Positions 1-5,044 of a DNA stretch of 5,044 bases are shown here, piece by piece. The stretch comes from an uncultured Eubacteriales bacterium (GTDB taxonomy: Bacteria > Bacillota > Clostridia > Oscillospirales > Acutalibacteraceae). Position numbers and translations under genes: made by a program. The DNA lies in assembly GCA_900316925.1 (NCBI GenBank), contig ONEU01000181.1, positions 1 through 5,044 on the forward strand. The letters run 5' to 3'. The notes beneath the pieces are model-generated. The model was not told the origin of the DNA. It searched no databases and worked only from the letters and a program-made list of their open reading frames with translations. Positions within the stretch are counted from its first letter, which is position 1, and the number at the start of each line of letters is the position of its first letter.

Positions 1-116
1 ATCCCCAGGGCTATGATCCTGCCCGGAATAATGGATATCCCCAGGGCTATGATCCTGCCCAGAAGAACGGGTATCCCCAGGGCTATGATCCTGCCCGGAA
101 TAACGGATATCCCCAG
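1..116 (+). repeat. 36-bp in-frame tandem repeat, three units plus a partial unit
   Basis: Units begin at 1, 37 and 73, each starting ATCCCCAGGGCTATGATCCT, and a degenerate fourth begins at 109 and diverges after about 8-9 bases. The units differ at only a few positions within bases 25-36. Because 36 is a multiple of three, each unit encodes 12 residues (PQGYDPARNNGY, with AQKN replacing ARNN in the second), so copy number can vary without breaking the frame. The array probably continues to the left of the window. Confidence 0.95.
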
Positions 117-782
117 GACTACAACAATTACCAGAACAATGTTTATGAATATTATCAGCAAAACGGTTATCCGGGGACTAAGTGGAACGAGCCGTACTAC
201 GGCAGGAGAGACCCGAGGATACCGGAGAAAATCTTTCGGGAACATCCCGATGCCAGAATTGCTACCAAAAAAGAGGGGTTACGGGCATTTATTCTTTCAT
301 CGCTTGTCTTTGGGGTAATGATACTTGTTTTTGGCATTAGTCTTGTGTTGGGCGTGATGACCATCGCCGAAACTAACAGAATCATCAACTGTAACGAGAC
401 GGTGGAGGGTGTGGTCACGAAAACATGGAAGAGCACGAAATCCAACTACAAATCTTCAAAAATTTCCTATTATGCCTCCTACGAATATACTTACCACAAC
501 AAAACCTATGTCGGTAAAACAAAGATGCGTGCGGGACAACTGAGTGCGGAGGAGAAGATCACCGTCTATGTGGATCCGAATAATCCGTCGGATTCCAGAG
601 TGTTCCCCGTGGATGCTATTTTTATCTATCTTCTGCCGCTGATGCTCGTTCCTTTCATTATTTTCTGGTGTATCATGTTCAGAGAGTACCGCCTGTGCCG
701 TCAGGGACGTATCGTTATCTATAAATCATACTATTCAAAAAACGGCTCCTTCGGCAAGACCATCTGGAAAAAGATTCCTTAA
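1..782 (+). CDS. DUF3592-like two-pass membrane protein with PQGY-repeat N-terminal region (5' end outside the window)
   Basis: The reading frame is open from position 3 to the TAA at 780-782, giving 259 visible residues; the true start lies upstream. The ATG at 318 is internal and falls within the first membrane segment, so it is not the start. Visible residues 1-55 or so are a hydrophilic Tyr/Pro/Gln/Asn/Gly-rich tract built on 12-residue repeats. A charged stretch follows, then a membrane segment at about 95-122. Residues about 125-200 look like DUF3592: a VEGVV start, an aromatic YEYTY strand, HNKTYVGKT, and the signature VDPNNP at 190-195. A second membrane segment lies at about 203-226, followed by a basic C-terminal tail. 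DUF3592 proteins have no assigned biochemical function. The Tyr/Pro/Gln-rich tail resembles low-complexity cytoplasmic or surface-exposed tails of other Firmicute membrane proteins, but its role is unknown. A terminator follows 30 bp downstream. The DUF3592 assignment is by motif pattern only. Confidence 0.85.
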   Translation, partial: PQGYDPARNNGYPQGYDPAQKNGYPQGYDPARNNGYPQDYNNYQNNVYEYYQQNGYPGTKWNEPYYGRRDPRIPEKIFREHPDARIATKKEGLRAFILSSLVFGVMILVFGISLVLGVMTIAETNRIINCNETVEGVVTKTWKSTKSNYKSSKISYYASYEYTYHNKTYVGKTKMRAGQLSAEEKITVYVDPNNPSDSRVFPVDAIFIYLLPLMLVPFIIFWCIMFREYRLCRQGRIVIYKSYYSKNGSFGKTIWKKIP

Positions 783-811
783 TCCACCCAACGGGATCCG
801 TACAGCAACAG

Positions 812-861
812 AACAGGGTGTATCAAGCAGGCTCAGCCTGATGATACACCCTGTTTATTTT
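812..861 (+). terminator. Rho-independent terminator after the DUF3592 gene
   Basis: A perfect 14-bp inverted repeat, 812-825 (AACAGGGTGTATCA) with 842-855, encloses a second inverted repeat (CAGG/CCTG with a short loop) at 828-840. The descending arm runs into TTTATTTTC. The T-tract is short and interrupted, but the stem is long and stable. It sits 30 bp after the TAA of the membrane protein gene, the expected position for its terminator. Confidence 0.8.
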
Positions 862-867
862 CGGAGG

Positions 868-969
868 GGGGAACTTCGTGTTTCCCGACAGCGAATTTTG
901 GAAAGGGGTTCGGGGAAAACCTTTTTTTCGCCGATGACATTCTGTGGGAAAGGGATGACGCCAAAATTC
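868..969 (+). promoter_or_regulatory. Possible structured leader upstream of the acetyltransferase pair
   Basis: Three inverted repeats lie between the preceding terminator and the acetyltransferase start. The first is GGGGAAC (868-874) with GTTTCCC (880-886), loop TTCGT, with one G-U pair. The second is a 9-pair hairpin of 902-910 with 918-926, including two G-U pairs, whose descending arm is part of a T7 run (922-928); this resembles an attenuator or weak terminator. The third is a perfect 9-bp pairing of GAATTTTGG (893-901) with CCAAAATTC (961-969), which would enclose the second hairpin. I see no convincing promoter hexamers in 862-1000, so transcription could start further upstream. No known riboswitch class is recognised. 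This is inference from pairing potential only. Confidence 0.3.
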
Positions 970-1011
970 CAGCCGCAATTGCTCTGATCTTATGAGAAAG
1001 GATGTGTGTCG

Positions 1012-1518
1012 ATGAATGTGAAACTGATGAAGGCAGAAGAAAGTGATCTTGAAGAAATCCGGCAGATGCAGGTGACGGCATTCAGTGAGTTGCTGGAGAA
1101 GTATCAGGACTACGGGACCAGTCCCGCTTCGGAGAGCCTGGACAGGATCCGGGAGAAATACGTTCAGCCCGGATCGTTCTACTATTTTATTACCGACCGT
1201 CAGACGCGTGTGGGTGTGATACGGATCGTTGACCGAAAAGACGGCAGCAGAAAACGGATCTCGCCGCTCTGGATCATGCCGGAATACAGAAACAGGGGCT
1301 ATGCGCAGTCGGCAATCATTGAAGCGGAAAGAATCCACGGGGCCGATAACTGGTGCCTTGATACCATATTGCAGGAAAAGGGAAATCTGCACCTGTATGA
1401 AAAGATGGGGTATCATCAGACCGGCAGAACCGAAAAAATAAACCAGCGGATGGATATCGTATACTTTGAAAAAAACTGTATGGAGAGGAAGAAAACATCA
1501 TGCATGACATTCAGCTGA
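1012..1518 (+). CDS. GNAT-family N-acetyltransferase (first of a tandem pair)
   Basis: This encodes a 168-residue protein, a usual length for a single-domain GNAT enzyme, which would transfer an acetyl group from acetyl-CoA to an amine; the substrate cannot be told. The acetyl-CoA pyrophosphate-binding motif is clear: strand IVDRKD..ISPLWI, then M89-P-E-Y-R-N-R-G-Y-A98, matching R/Q-x-x-G-x-G/A. A typical C-terminal NLHLYEKMGY motif (125-134) places Tyr129 where many family members have their general acid. The start is taken as ATG 1012 because AAAGGA at 997-1002 is 9 nt upstream. A GTG at 1006 is in frame but only 3 nt from that site. The 3' end overlaps the next gene by 19 nt, so the two are probably cotranscribed and translationally coupled. 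No signal peptide; cytoplasmic. Confidence 0.9.
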   Translation: MNVKLMKAEESDLEEIRQMQVTAFSELLEKYQDYGTSPASESLDRIREKYVQPGSFYYFITDRQTRVGVIRIVDRKDGSRKRISPLWIMPEYRNRGYAQSAIIEAERIHGADNWCLDTILQEKGNLHLYEKMGYHQTGRTEKINQRMDIVYFEKNCMERKKTSCMTFS

Positions 1519-2042
1519 TCAGATTGGAAGAGTCGGACAGAGAACAGTTTATCCTTGATAATCAGGAGGCGTTCAATTACGGTGCTCTTCAGGAGTTCGG
1601 CAGACGGGATGACCATTTTGAAGAGGAAGGTCAGATGATTTCCCGGGAGACGATTGACCGGTCGATCAATGAGGGGGAAGCCTATCGCATCCGGTGTGAC
1701 GGTCAGACTGTCGGCGGTGTGATTATCAGAACCGAGGGAGTGCGGGGCGATCTGGAGATTCTTTTTGTGTCCCCTCGTGTGCACAGCAAGGGAATTGGCT
1801 ATGCCGCCTGGTGCGAGGTGGAAAAGCTCCATCCGGAGGTGACGGTGTGGGAGACAGTGACGCCGTACTTTGAAAAGCGCAACATTCATTTTTACGTCAA
1901 CCGGTGCGGGTTCCATATTGTGGAATTTTATAACAGCCATCACCCTGACCCGAATGATCCCGATCTGTCAGAGCATATTGATGAGCAGTTCCCGGAGGGG
2001 ATGTTCCGGTTTGAAAAAAGAATGATCCCGGAGAAGTCCTGA
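1500..2042 (+). CDS. GNAT-family N-acetyltransferase (second of a tandem pair)
   Basis: This 180-residue protein starts at ATG 1500, with a purine-rich GGAGAGGAAG ribosome site at 1482-1491. The acetyl-CoA-binding region reads LEILFVSPRVHSKGIGYA (85-102), in which His95 replaces the usual Q/R of the Q/R-x-x-G-x-G/A loop. NIHFYVNRCGF (128-138) is the C-terminal GNAT motif with Tyr132. The opening residues (QLIRLEESDREQ) and the motif order parallel the upstream protein (KLMKAEESDLEE), so the pair probably arose by tandem duplication and diverged. The extra acidic and His/Pro/Asp-rich stretch at about 143-165, before the last strand, is absent from the neighbour. The substrate is unknown; detoxification of an amine or antibiotic, or modification of a metabolite or protein, all fit. 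A terminator begins 16 bp after the stop. Confidence 0.9.
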   Translation: MHDIQLIRLEESDREQFILDNQEAFNYGALQEFGRRDDHFEEEGQMISRETIDRSINEGEAYRIRCDGQTVGGVIIRTEGVRGDLEILFVSPRVHSKGIGYAAWCEVEKLHPEVTVWETVTPYFEKRNIHFYVNRCGFHIVEFYNSHHPDPNDPDLSEHIDEQFPEGMFRFEKRMIPEKS

Positions 2043-2057
2043 AAGGTTTTGTCCCAT

Positions 2058-2090
2058 AAAAAAGGGCCGTGTGGAAACGGCTCTTTTTTT
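2058..2090. terminator. Bidirectional Rho-independent terminator between convergent genes
   Basis: An 8-bp stem, AGGGCCGT (2063-2070) with ACGGCTCT (2077-2084) and one G-U pair, has loop GTGGAA. It is flanked by A6 (2058-2063) on the left and T7 (2084-2090) on the right, so either strand yields a GC-rich hairpin followed by a U-tract. It lies 16 bp past the + strand acetyltransferase stop and 15 bp past the - strand kinase-remnant stop, and should serve both. Confidence 0.9.
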
Positions 2091-2104
2091 GCGCACTTTG
2101 CCGG

Positions 2105-3183
2105 TCAGAAAAATTCTGCCCAGTAGTACTGCACCATGTATTCATTCTGATACGCATTGACCGCACCTGCATCCAGCTCCGTTTCAAACGGCACCGGTTC
2201 TGTTCTGCGCAGAGAATCCATATTGCCCCGGAGGTACTTTGAAAAGGTGATGATGGCCTTCTGTGCGGTATCCGGATCGATCTTGCACATCATGGCGATG
2301 GAACCCAGTGCATTATACATGAAGTGCGGCTGTACCTGGCTGACCATGATACTGACCTGTGCTTCATACAGCTTCTTTTCGGTGGCGATCAGTTCTTTCT
2401 CCCGCTTTGACACCAGCACACAGAACACCAGCAGGATGGAGATCATCATGGCAGAGTATTCGGTGGTAAGCTCATACGAATAGAGTGTGACGATCTGATT
2501 TAACACCGGGATGAACACAAATGAAGCGGTAAGGAGTCTTTCCCTGACCGACACCCGGGTGACAAAAAGGGCAATCAGGAATATTGCGAGTCCTGTCGCG
2601 AAATAGCCCTGACTCAACAGGAACAGCGGTTCACGGTGATAGACGCCCTGGCTGTCAACGCTGAAAAAAGAGGGAAGAAGAAGTTCACCGGTATCGACAG
2701 GATGGATGGCACGAACAGAATATTCATAATGATATCCGCGATCCTGCGGAATCTGCCCTTCAGCTCCAGCGCATTGACCGCATACCGCCAGAAATAGAAG
2801 ATCAGAATAGTCGTGAAAAGATAGTTCAGAACATTCACGGCGACATTACAGAAGCGGAGTTCGCCGATACCGTCTACCAGCCACCAGACCGCATCCGAAA
2901 ACAACACGCCAGCCTCCGCCGTAACCAACAGGGAAAAGGTCCGGGAGTATTCGCTCATACTTTTCCTATTCTGTGTCATGGCATAAAGCAGCACCGTGCA
3001 GACGCACAGACTGACAATATCCGCTGCAAGGCTGAAAACGGTCCCGTTTGACATTCCCGAAAAGTGCCGTGCCATGCATAGTCCTATTGCGATAAGTGTG
3101 AATGTCAGGGACAGGCCAAAACATACCGGCATAATCCATTGCTGTCTGTTCCGGAACTGACCGGACTTTGCTACTGACTTCAT
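2105..3183 (-). pseudogene. LytS/YehU-type membrane sensor histidine kinase, frameshifted and lacking its ATPase domain
   Basis: Two overlapping - strand reading frames (3183 down to 2614, then through to 2105) join into one 359-residue protein if one T is restored to the T6 run (A6 at 2664-2669 on +). The downstream frame has no credible start of its own. The joined protein has about seven hydrophobic segments over residues 25-260, a charged linker (KREKELIATEKKLYEAQ), and the His_kinase (PF06580-type) motif QVQPHFMYNALGSI with phospho-acceptor His287 (codon 2324-2326), then TFSKYLRGNMDSLRR and PVPFETEL. The family normally continues with an ATP-binding domain of about 100-130 residues; here an unrelated-looking tail of about 22 residues ends in TGA. 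No response regulator is adjacent. The start is ATG 3183, with AAAAGGA 10 nt upstream; the TTG at 3216 overlaps the promoter -10. Loss of function by frameshift plus 3' deletion is the simplest reading. Programmed frameshifting is less likely. Confidence 0.8.
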
Positions 3184-3215
3184 ATATCTCACATCCTTTT
3201 TTTTCTTCTTCTCCA

Positions 3216-3244
3216 ATAATACTACTTTCTCCCCAAAAAATCAA
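3216..3244 (-). promoter_or_regulatory. Sigma-A-type promoter of the kinase gene
   Basis: On the - strand, TTGATT (3244-3239) is followed after 17 bp by TATTAT (3221-3216), matching 4 of 6 and 5 of 6 of the vegetative consensus with ideal spacing. Transcription would begin near 3208-3210, leaving a leader of about 26 nt that carries the AAAAGGA ribosome site. This supports ATG 3183, rather than TTG 3216, as the kinase start. Confidence 0.6.
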
Positions 3245-3259
3245 ACTGCGGCGCGGCGC

Positions 3260-3276
3260 AGCGCAGGCTCTGCGCT
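3260..3276. other. GC-rich perfect hairpin
   Basis: AGCGCAG (3260-3266) pairs with CTGCGCT (3270-3276) around a 3-nt loop. It sits in a short GC-rich island (3247-3280, GCGGCGCGGCGC-type) that contrasts sharply with the AT-rich DNA on both sides. It lies just upstream of the kinase promoter on the - strand. It is not followed by a T-tract on either strand, so it is not an ordinary terminator. Its role is unknown. Confidence 0.5.
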
Positions 3277-3326
3277 CCCGATCACGCTGTTTGTGTGAAG
3301 GCGAAACTACTGTGTCGCTAACATCC

Positions 3327-3432
3327 GGCACGGCACAGCAGGGCTGTTTCTTTTAGGCTTTCAGGTTCGATGATCTACTGAAAGTACCCGTGCCTGTTTT
3401 GCCCTAAAGGAATCCCCGCAAGCACGGGGATT
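3327..3432. other. Nested inverted repeats: potential three-way-junction RNA or mobile-element structural DNA
   Basis: Four pairings can be read. P1: GGCACGG (3327-3333) with CCGTGCC (3388-3394). P2, inside P1: ACAGC (3335-3339) with GCTGT (3343-3347), followed by TTCTTTT. P3, also inside P1: CTTTCAG (3358-3364) with CTGAAAG (3378-3384). P4, downstream: AATCCCCG (3411-3418) with CGGGGATT (3425-3432), loop CAAGCA. P1-P3 together make a three-way junction. No long reading frame with a plausible ribosome site covers the segment. It could be a small RNA on either strand, an oriT-like or other mobile-element end, or a dispersed noncoding repeat. No Rfam class is recognised, and short pairings can arise by chance. 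Confidence 0.35.
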
Positions 3433-3534
3433 GTAGCTGTAGGTTTATTATGAATTGGTGACGGCAGCTTTTTCGGAATGATGTTTACTACGATTTTTGA
3501 AAAAAATTGATAGATTTTAAAAATACCGTATTTT

Positions 3535-3669
3535 TTGTTGCACTTTTGTTGTTGTCGGTCTGCTATACTGGAGTCACAGCAGAGGGAAATAAAAAAACAG
3601 ATCGAAAGATCAAAAAAAACAAGTAATTGTTGTACTTCTGTTGTACACCGTCTGATATCATTATTACAG
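3535..3669 (+). repeat. Imperfect direct repeat in the promoter/leader region of the secreted-protein gene
   Basis: Block A (3535-3562) and block B (3627-3654), 92 bp apart, match at 22 of 28 ungapped positions (consensus TTGTTGYACTTYTGTTGT, then GTCTG), and the flanks continue with TAT and ACAG in register. Within block B the heptamer GTTGTAC occurs twice, at 3629 and 3640, an 11-bp period. Block A shows the degenerate counterpart GTTGCAC/GTTGTTG at 3537 and 3548. One helical turn between half-sites suggests a dimeric regulator binding one face of the DNA. A simple local duplication is the alternative. Confidence 0.55.
3561..3569 (+). promoter_or_regulatory. Extended -10 promoter of the secreted-protein gene
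   Basis: TGCTATACT (3561-3569) combines the extended TGn element with a -10 hexamer matching 5 of 6 of TATAAT. No good -35 sits at 16-18 bp; TTGCAC (3538-3543) is 20 bp away. An extended -10 promoter, or one aided by an activator on the overlapping direct repeats, would fit. The resulting leader would be about 120 nt, from about 3576 to 3697. Confidence 0.5.
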
Positions 3670-3683
3670 AAAACAAAATAACT

Positions 3684-3691
3684 AAGGAGAG
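3684..3691 (+). promoter_or_regulatory. Strong ribosome binding site of the secreted-protein gene
   Basis: AAGGAGAG is a near-perfect anti-Shine-Dalgarno match, with 8 nt between GGAG and ATG 3698. It fixes the start and suggests efficient translation. Confidence 0.85.
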
Positions 3692-3697
3692 ATTATT

Positions 3698-5044
3698 ATG
3701 AAAAAGAAGATTAGAAATACAAGGGTTAGAAGAGTTCTGGCAGCAGTGCTGGCAAGCATCACGATCGTTTCTGCAGGTATGACAGTTTCTGCAACAACCG
3801 TTAACGCTGCAAGCGTGGAGGCTGTATCCTCCTCCGTTTCAACTGCTTCCGCTTGGAAACAGAAGTTCCAGGGAAGTGATTCCGCTTTAGAATCAGCTAT
3901 CCGCGGCTTGAAGGTTTACATTGATATCCTTTCCAAAAAGTTCCCCGGCGGTGATTATTTCAAGTTTTTCACATTCCTGATTGACACCGTTGACGGCTCC
4001 CTTTCCAAAAAGCTCTCACTGAAAGACGTGATGAAGAAGATCGATCAGGTACATGAGCAGGTCGAGCAGGCCAAAACAACCCTGATCGACGCTATGGAAT
4101 CCGTTTCCGATATGGCTGAATTTGTCAGACTGTTCAACACCGTTTCCGAGCAGACCGAGACACTCTCCATGATGCTCAAGAACATTGAAAACATGGAGAA
4201 CGCCCATGTGCAGAGAAGCCTGCAGAAAAAATACATCGGCTCCACAAGTGATTGGCTCAGTACAAGCAATATCGTTTTCAACCTGGTATCCTTCGGAAAG
4301 TACCTCTCTGGCGAAAAGAAGCTCCTCTCCAATGACAAGACCATCTATGACACCATGATGAGCCACTACTCCAAGAAGGTTCTCTTCGGGAAAGAAGCAA
4401 TCGAAAAGACCGATAGATTTATCAGCAGCGCTATGGCTGTTTACCTCAACAGCTCCAATCTCGTTATGGACTGCATTGATGCTGAAAAGGATTACTATGT
4501 AGATCTGGCTGAAAGTCTGCAGGACGAGAGTGCCGTTGACGAAGCATGGATTGAGGCTATCAACTGTACTGACAAATCCCTCCAGCTTTGCGTCATCCTC
4601 ACAAAGGCAAATGATATGTTTGACCGCTACAAAGCATCCTACAGCCCCTTCACTCTGTATGACCGCTCTGATCCCACGGCTCCCCAGAAGTCCATCGTCC
4701 TCAAGCGTGACATGATCTGCCAGCAGCATATTAAGTATCTTGATACGGATGACCTCAAGGGTCTCTCTGCAAGAAGCATCAGCGAAGACGCTGTCAAGGC
4801 TATCGTTCATTATGTGAGAAACAATTATCCCGGCAGATCGTTAGCGGATTTCCTGACAAATGAGATCGGCTTCAATCTGAATACCTCTGATCTGTCAAAA
4901 ACATGGCTGGCTGTCGGCAACCTGAGAACCAATACCTTCAATACGAATTTCTCAATCGTTAATAATTATTACTATGACGGCATTAAGGTCGATGATGCAT
5001 CCTTCACTACGCAAAGTGTCCATTATGCGTATCATTCCATCACG
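3698..5044 (+). CDS. Secreted, helix-rich protein of unknown family (3' end outside the window)
   Basis: The frame is open from ATG 3698 to the window edge, 449 codons with no stop. The start is firm: AAGGAGAG at 3684-3691 has good spacing. Residues 1-12 are strongly basic, 13-32 hydrophobic, and VSA (30-32) or VNAA (35-38) give signal-peptidase I sites, so the product is exported. A Ser/Val/Ala-rich linker follows to about 52. Residues about 60-345 look almost wholly helical, with a heptad-like charged stretch at about 108-165 (DVMKKIDQVHEQVEQAKTTL) that could be a coiled coil. Four cysteines (259, 290, 298, 341) fall in the later helices. After about 385 the sequence turns Asn/Thr/Tyr-rich and beta-like (NNYYYDGIKVDD). 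There is no LPxTG or repeat in the visible part. I do not recognise the family; a helical-bundle toxin, adhesin or binding protein is possible but unproven. Codon choice favours TCC, CTC, GAC and AAG more than the neighbouring genes do, hinting at strong expression. Confidence 0.9.
   Translation, partial: MKKKIRNTRVRRVLAAVLASITIVSAGMTVSATTVNAASVEAVSSSVSTASAWKQKFQGSDSALESAIRGLKVYIDILSKKFPGGDYFKFFTFLIDTVDGSLSKKLSLKDVMKKIDQVHEQVEQAKTTLIDAMESVSDMAEFVRLFNTVSEQTETLSMMLKNIENMENAHVQRSLQKKYIGSTSDWLSTSNIVFNLVSFGKYLSGEKKLLSNDKTIYDTMMSHYSKKVLFGKEAIEKTDRFISSAMAVYLNSSNLVMDCIDAEKDYYVDLAESLQDESAVDEAWIEAINCTDKSLQLCVILTKANDMFDRYKASYSPFTLYDRSDPTAPQKSIVLKRDMICQQHIKYLDTDDLKGLSARSISEDAVKAIVHYVRNNYPGRSLADFLTNEIGFNLNTSDLSKTWLAVGNLRTNTFNTNFSIVNNYYYDGIKVDDASFTTQSVHYAYHSIT

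Larger units (their letters stand above)
3245..3697. other. Gene-free intergenic region between the divergent kinase remnant and the secreted-protein gene
   Basis: No credible coding sequence was found on either strand: the few frames of 60-120 codons lack ribosome sites and cut across the inverted repeats. The left half (3245-3435) is GC-rich and full of short inverted repeats. The right half (3465-3697) is AT-rich, with a run of T/A tracts at 3490-3540, the promoter and duplicated block of the secreted-protein gene, and a leader with a GATC-GAAA-GATC mini-hairpin (3600-3611) between two A-tracts. Confidence 0.7.

Noticed and set aside
318..782. A separate 154-residue gene starting at ATG 318
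   Set aside because: The same frame is open without interruption from position 3, and the ATG lies inside a membrane segment without a ribosome site.
823..1943. Long - strand frames (823-1416 and 1416-1943) opposite the acetyltransferases
   Set aside because: Both + strand frames carry clear GNAT motifs; the - strand frames show no domain and cross the terminator and the leader.
3335..3354. A Rho-independent terminator (ACAGC-AGG-GCTGT followed by TTCTTTT)
   Set aside because: The stem is only 5 bp with a 3-nt loop, and no + strand gene precedes it; it is kept only as a stem of the inverted-repeat cluster.
3168..3356. A 62-codon + strand small protein gene
   Set aside because: It overlaps the kinase start and promoter on the other strand, has no ribosome site, and its composition reflects the GC-rich palindromes.
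3411..3432. A CRISPR repeat, suggested by the ATCCCCG...CGGGGAT palindrome
   Set aside because: There is only one copy in the window, with no regularly spaced repeats or spacers.
3600..3611. GATC-GAAA-GATC mini-hairpin in the secreted-protein leader as a regulatory element
   Set aside because: A 4-bp stem is too short to support a claim, even with a GNRA-type loop.
4016..4810. A 264-codon open frame on the - strand opposite the secreted-protein gene
   Set aside because: It mirrors the codon pattern of the + strand gene, has no ribosome site, and lies wholly inside a frame with a signal peptide and a strong ribosome site.

Overview
The window looks like chromosome from a gut-type Firmicute of the order Clostridiales/Eubacteriales (Lachnospiraceae- or Ruminococcaceae-like). 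This is inferred from AGGAGG-type ribosome binding sites, a DUF3592 membrane protein with a PQGY-rich tail, a LytS-type sensor kinase, and a moderate base composition with AT-rich intergenic DNA. I cannot name the species.

Layout, left to right. (1) Positions 1-782, + strand: the 3' part of a membrane protein gene. It enters the window inside a 36-bp tandem repeat (YPQGYDPARNNG-like units) and continues into two membrane segments flanking a DUF3592 domain. A strong hairpin terminator follows. (2) Positions 783-1011: no gene; one terminator and a leader that can fold, ahead of (3) two overlapping GNAT acetyltransferase genes, 1012-1518 and 1500-2042, which look like divergent tandem paralogues. 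(4) A bidirectional terminator at 2058-2090 separates them from (5) a convergent, broken gene at 2105-3183 on the - strand. This is a multi-membrane-segment LytS/YehU-type histidine kinase with a -1 frameshift in a T6 run and no ATP-binding domain. Its promoter is visible at 3216-3244. (6) Positions 3245-3697: about 450 bp without a gene. It holds a GC-rich hairpin, a set of nested inverted repeats that can form a three-way junction, and then an AT-rich promoter region with an imperfect duplicated block. (7) Positions 3698 to the window end, + strand: the first 449 codons of a secreted, helix-rich protein of unknown family.

The annotated genes do not form one pathway. The two acetyltransferases are the only clear operon. 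The broken kinase and the secreted-protein gene are divergently arranged around the long intergenic region. That region is where undescribed biology is most likely: possible structured RNA or mobile-element remnant DNA at 3260-3432, and repeated direct half-sites at 3535-3654 that may be regulator binding sites. Nothing here amounts to a demonstrable new system; the secreted orphan and its repeat-bearing promoter are the best candidates for follow-up.
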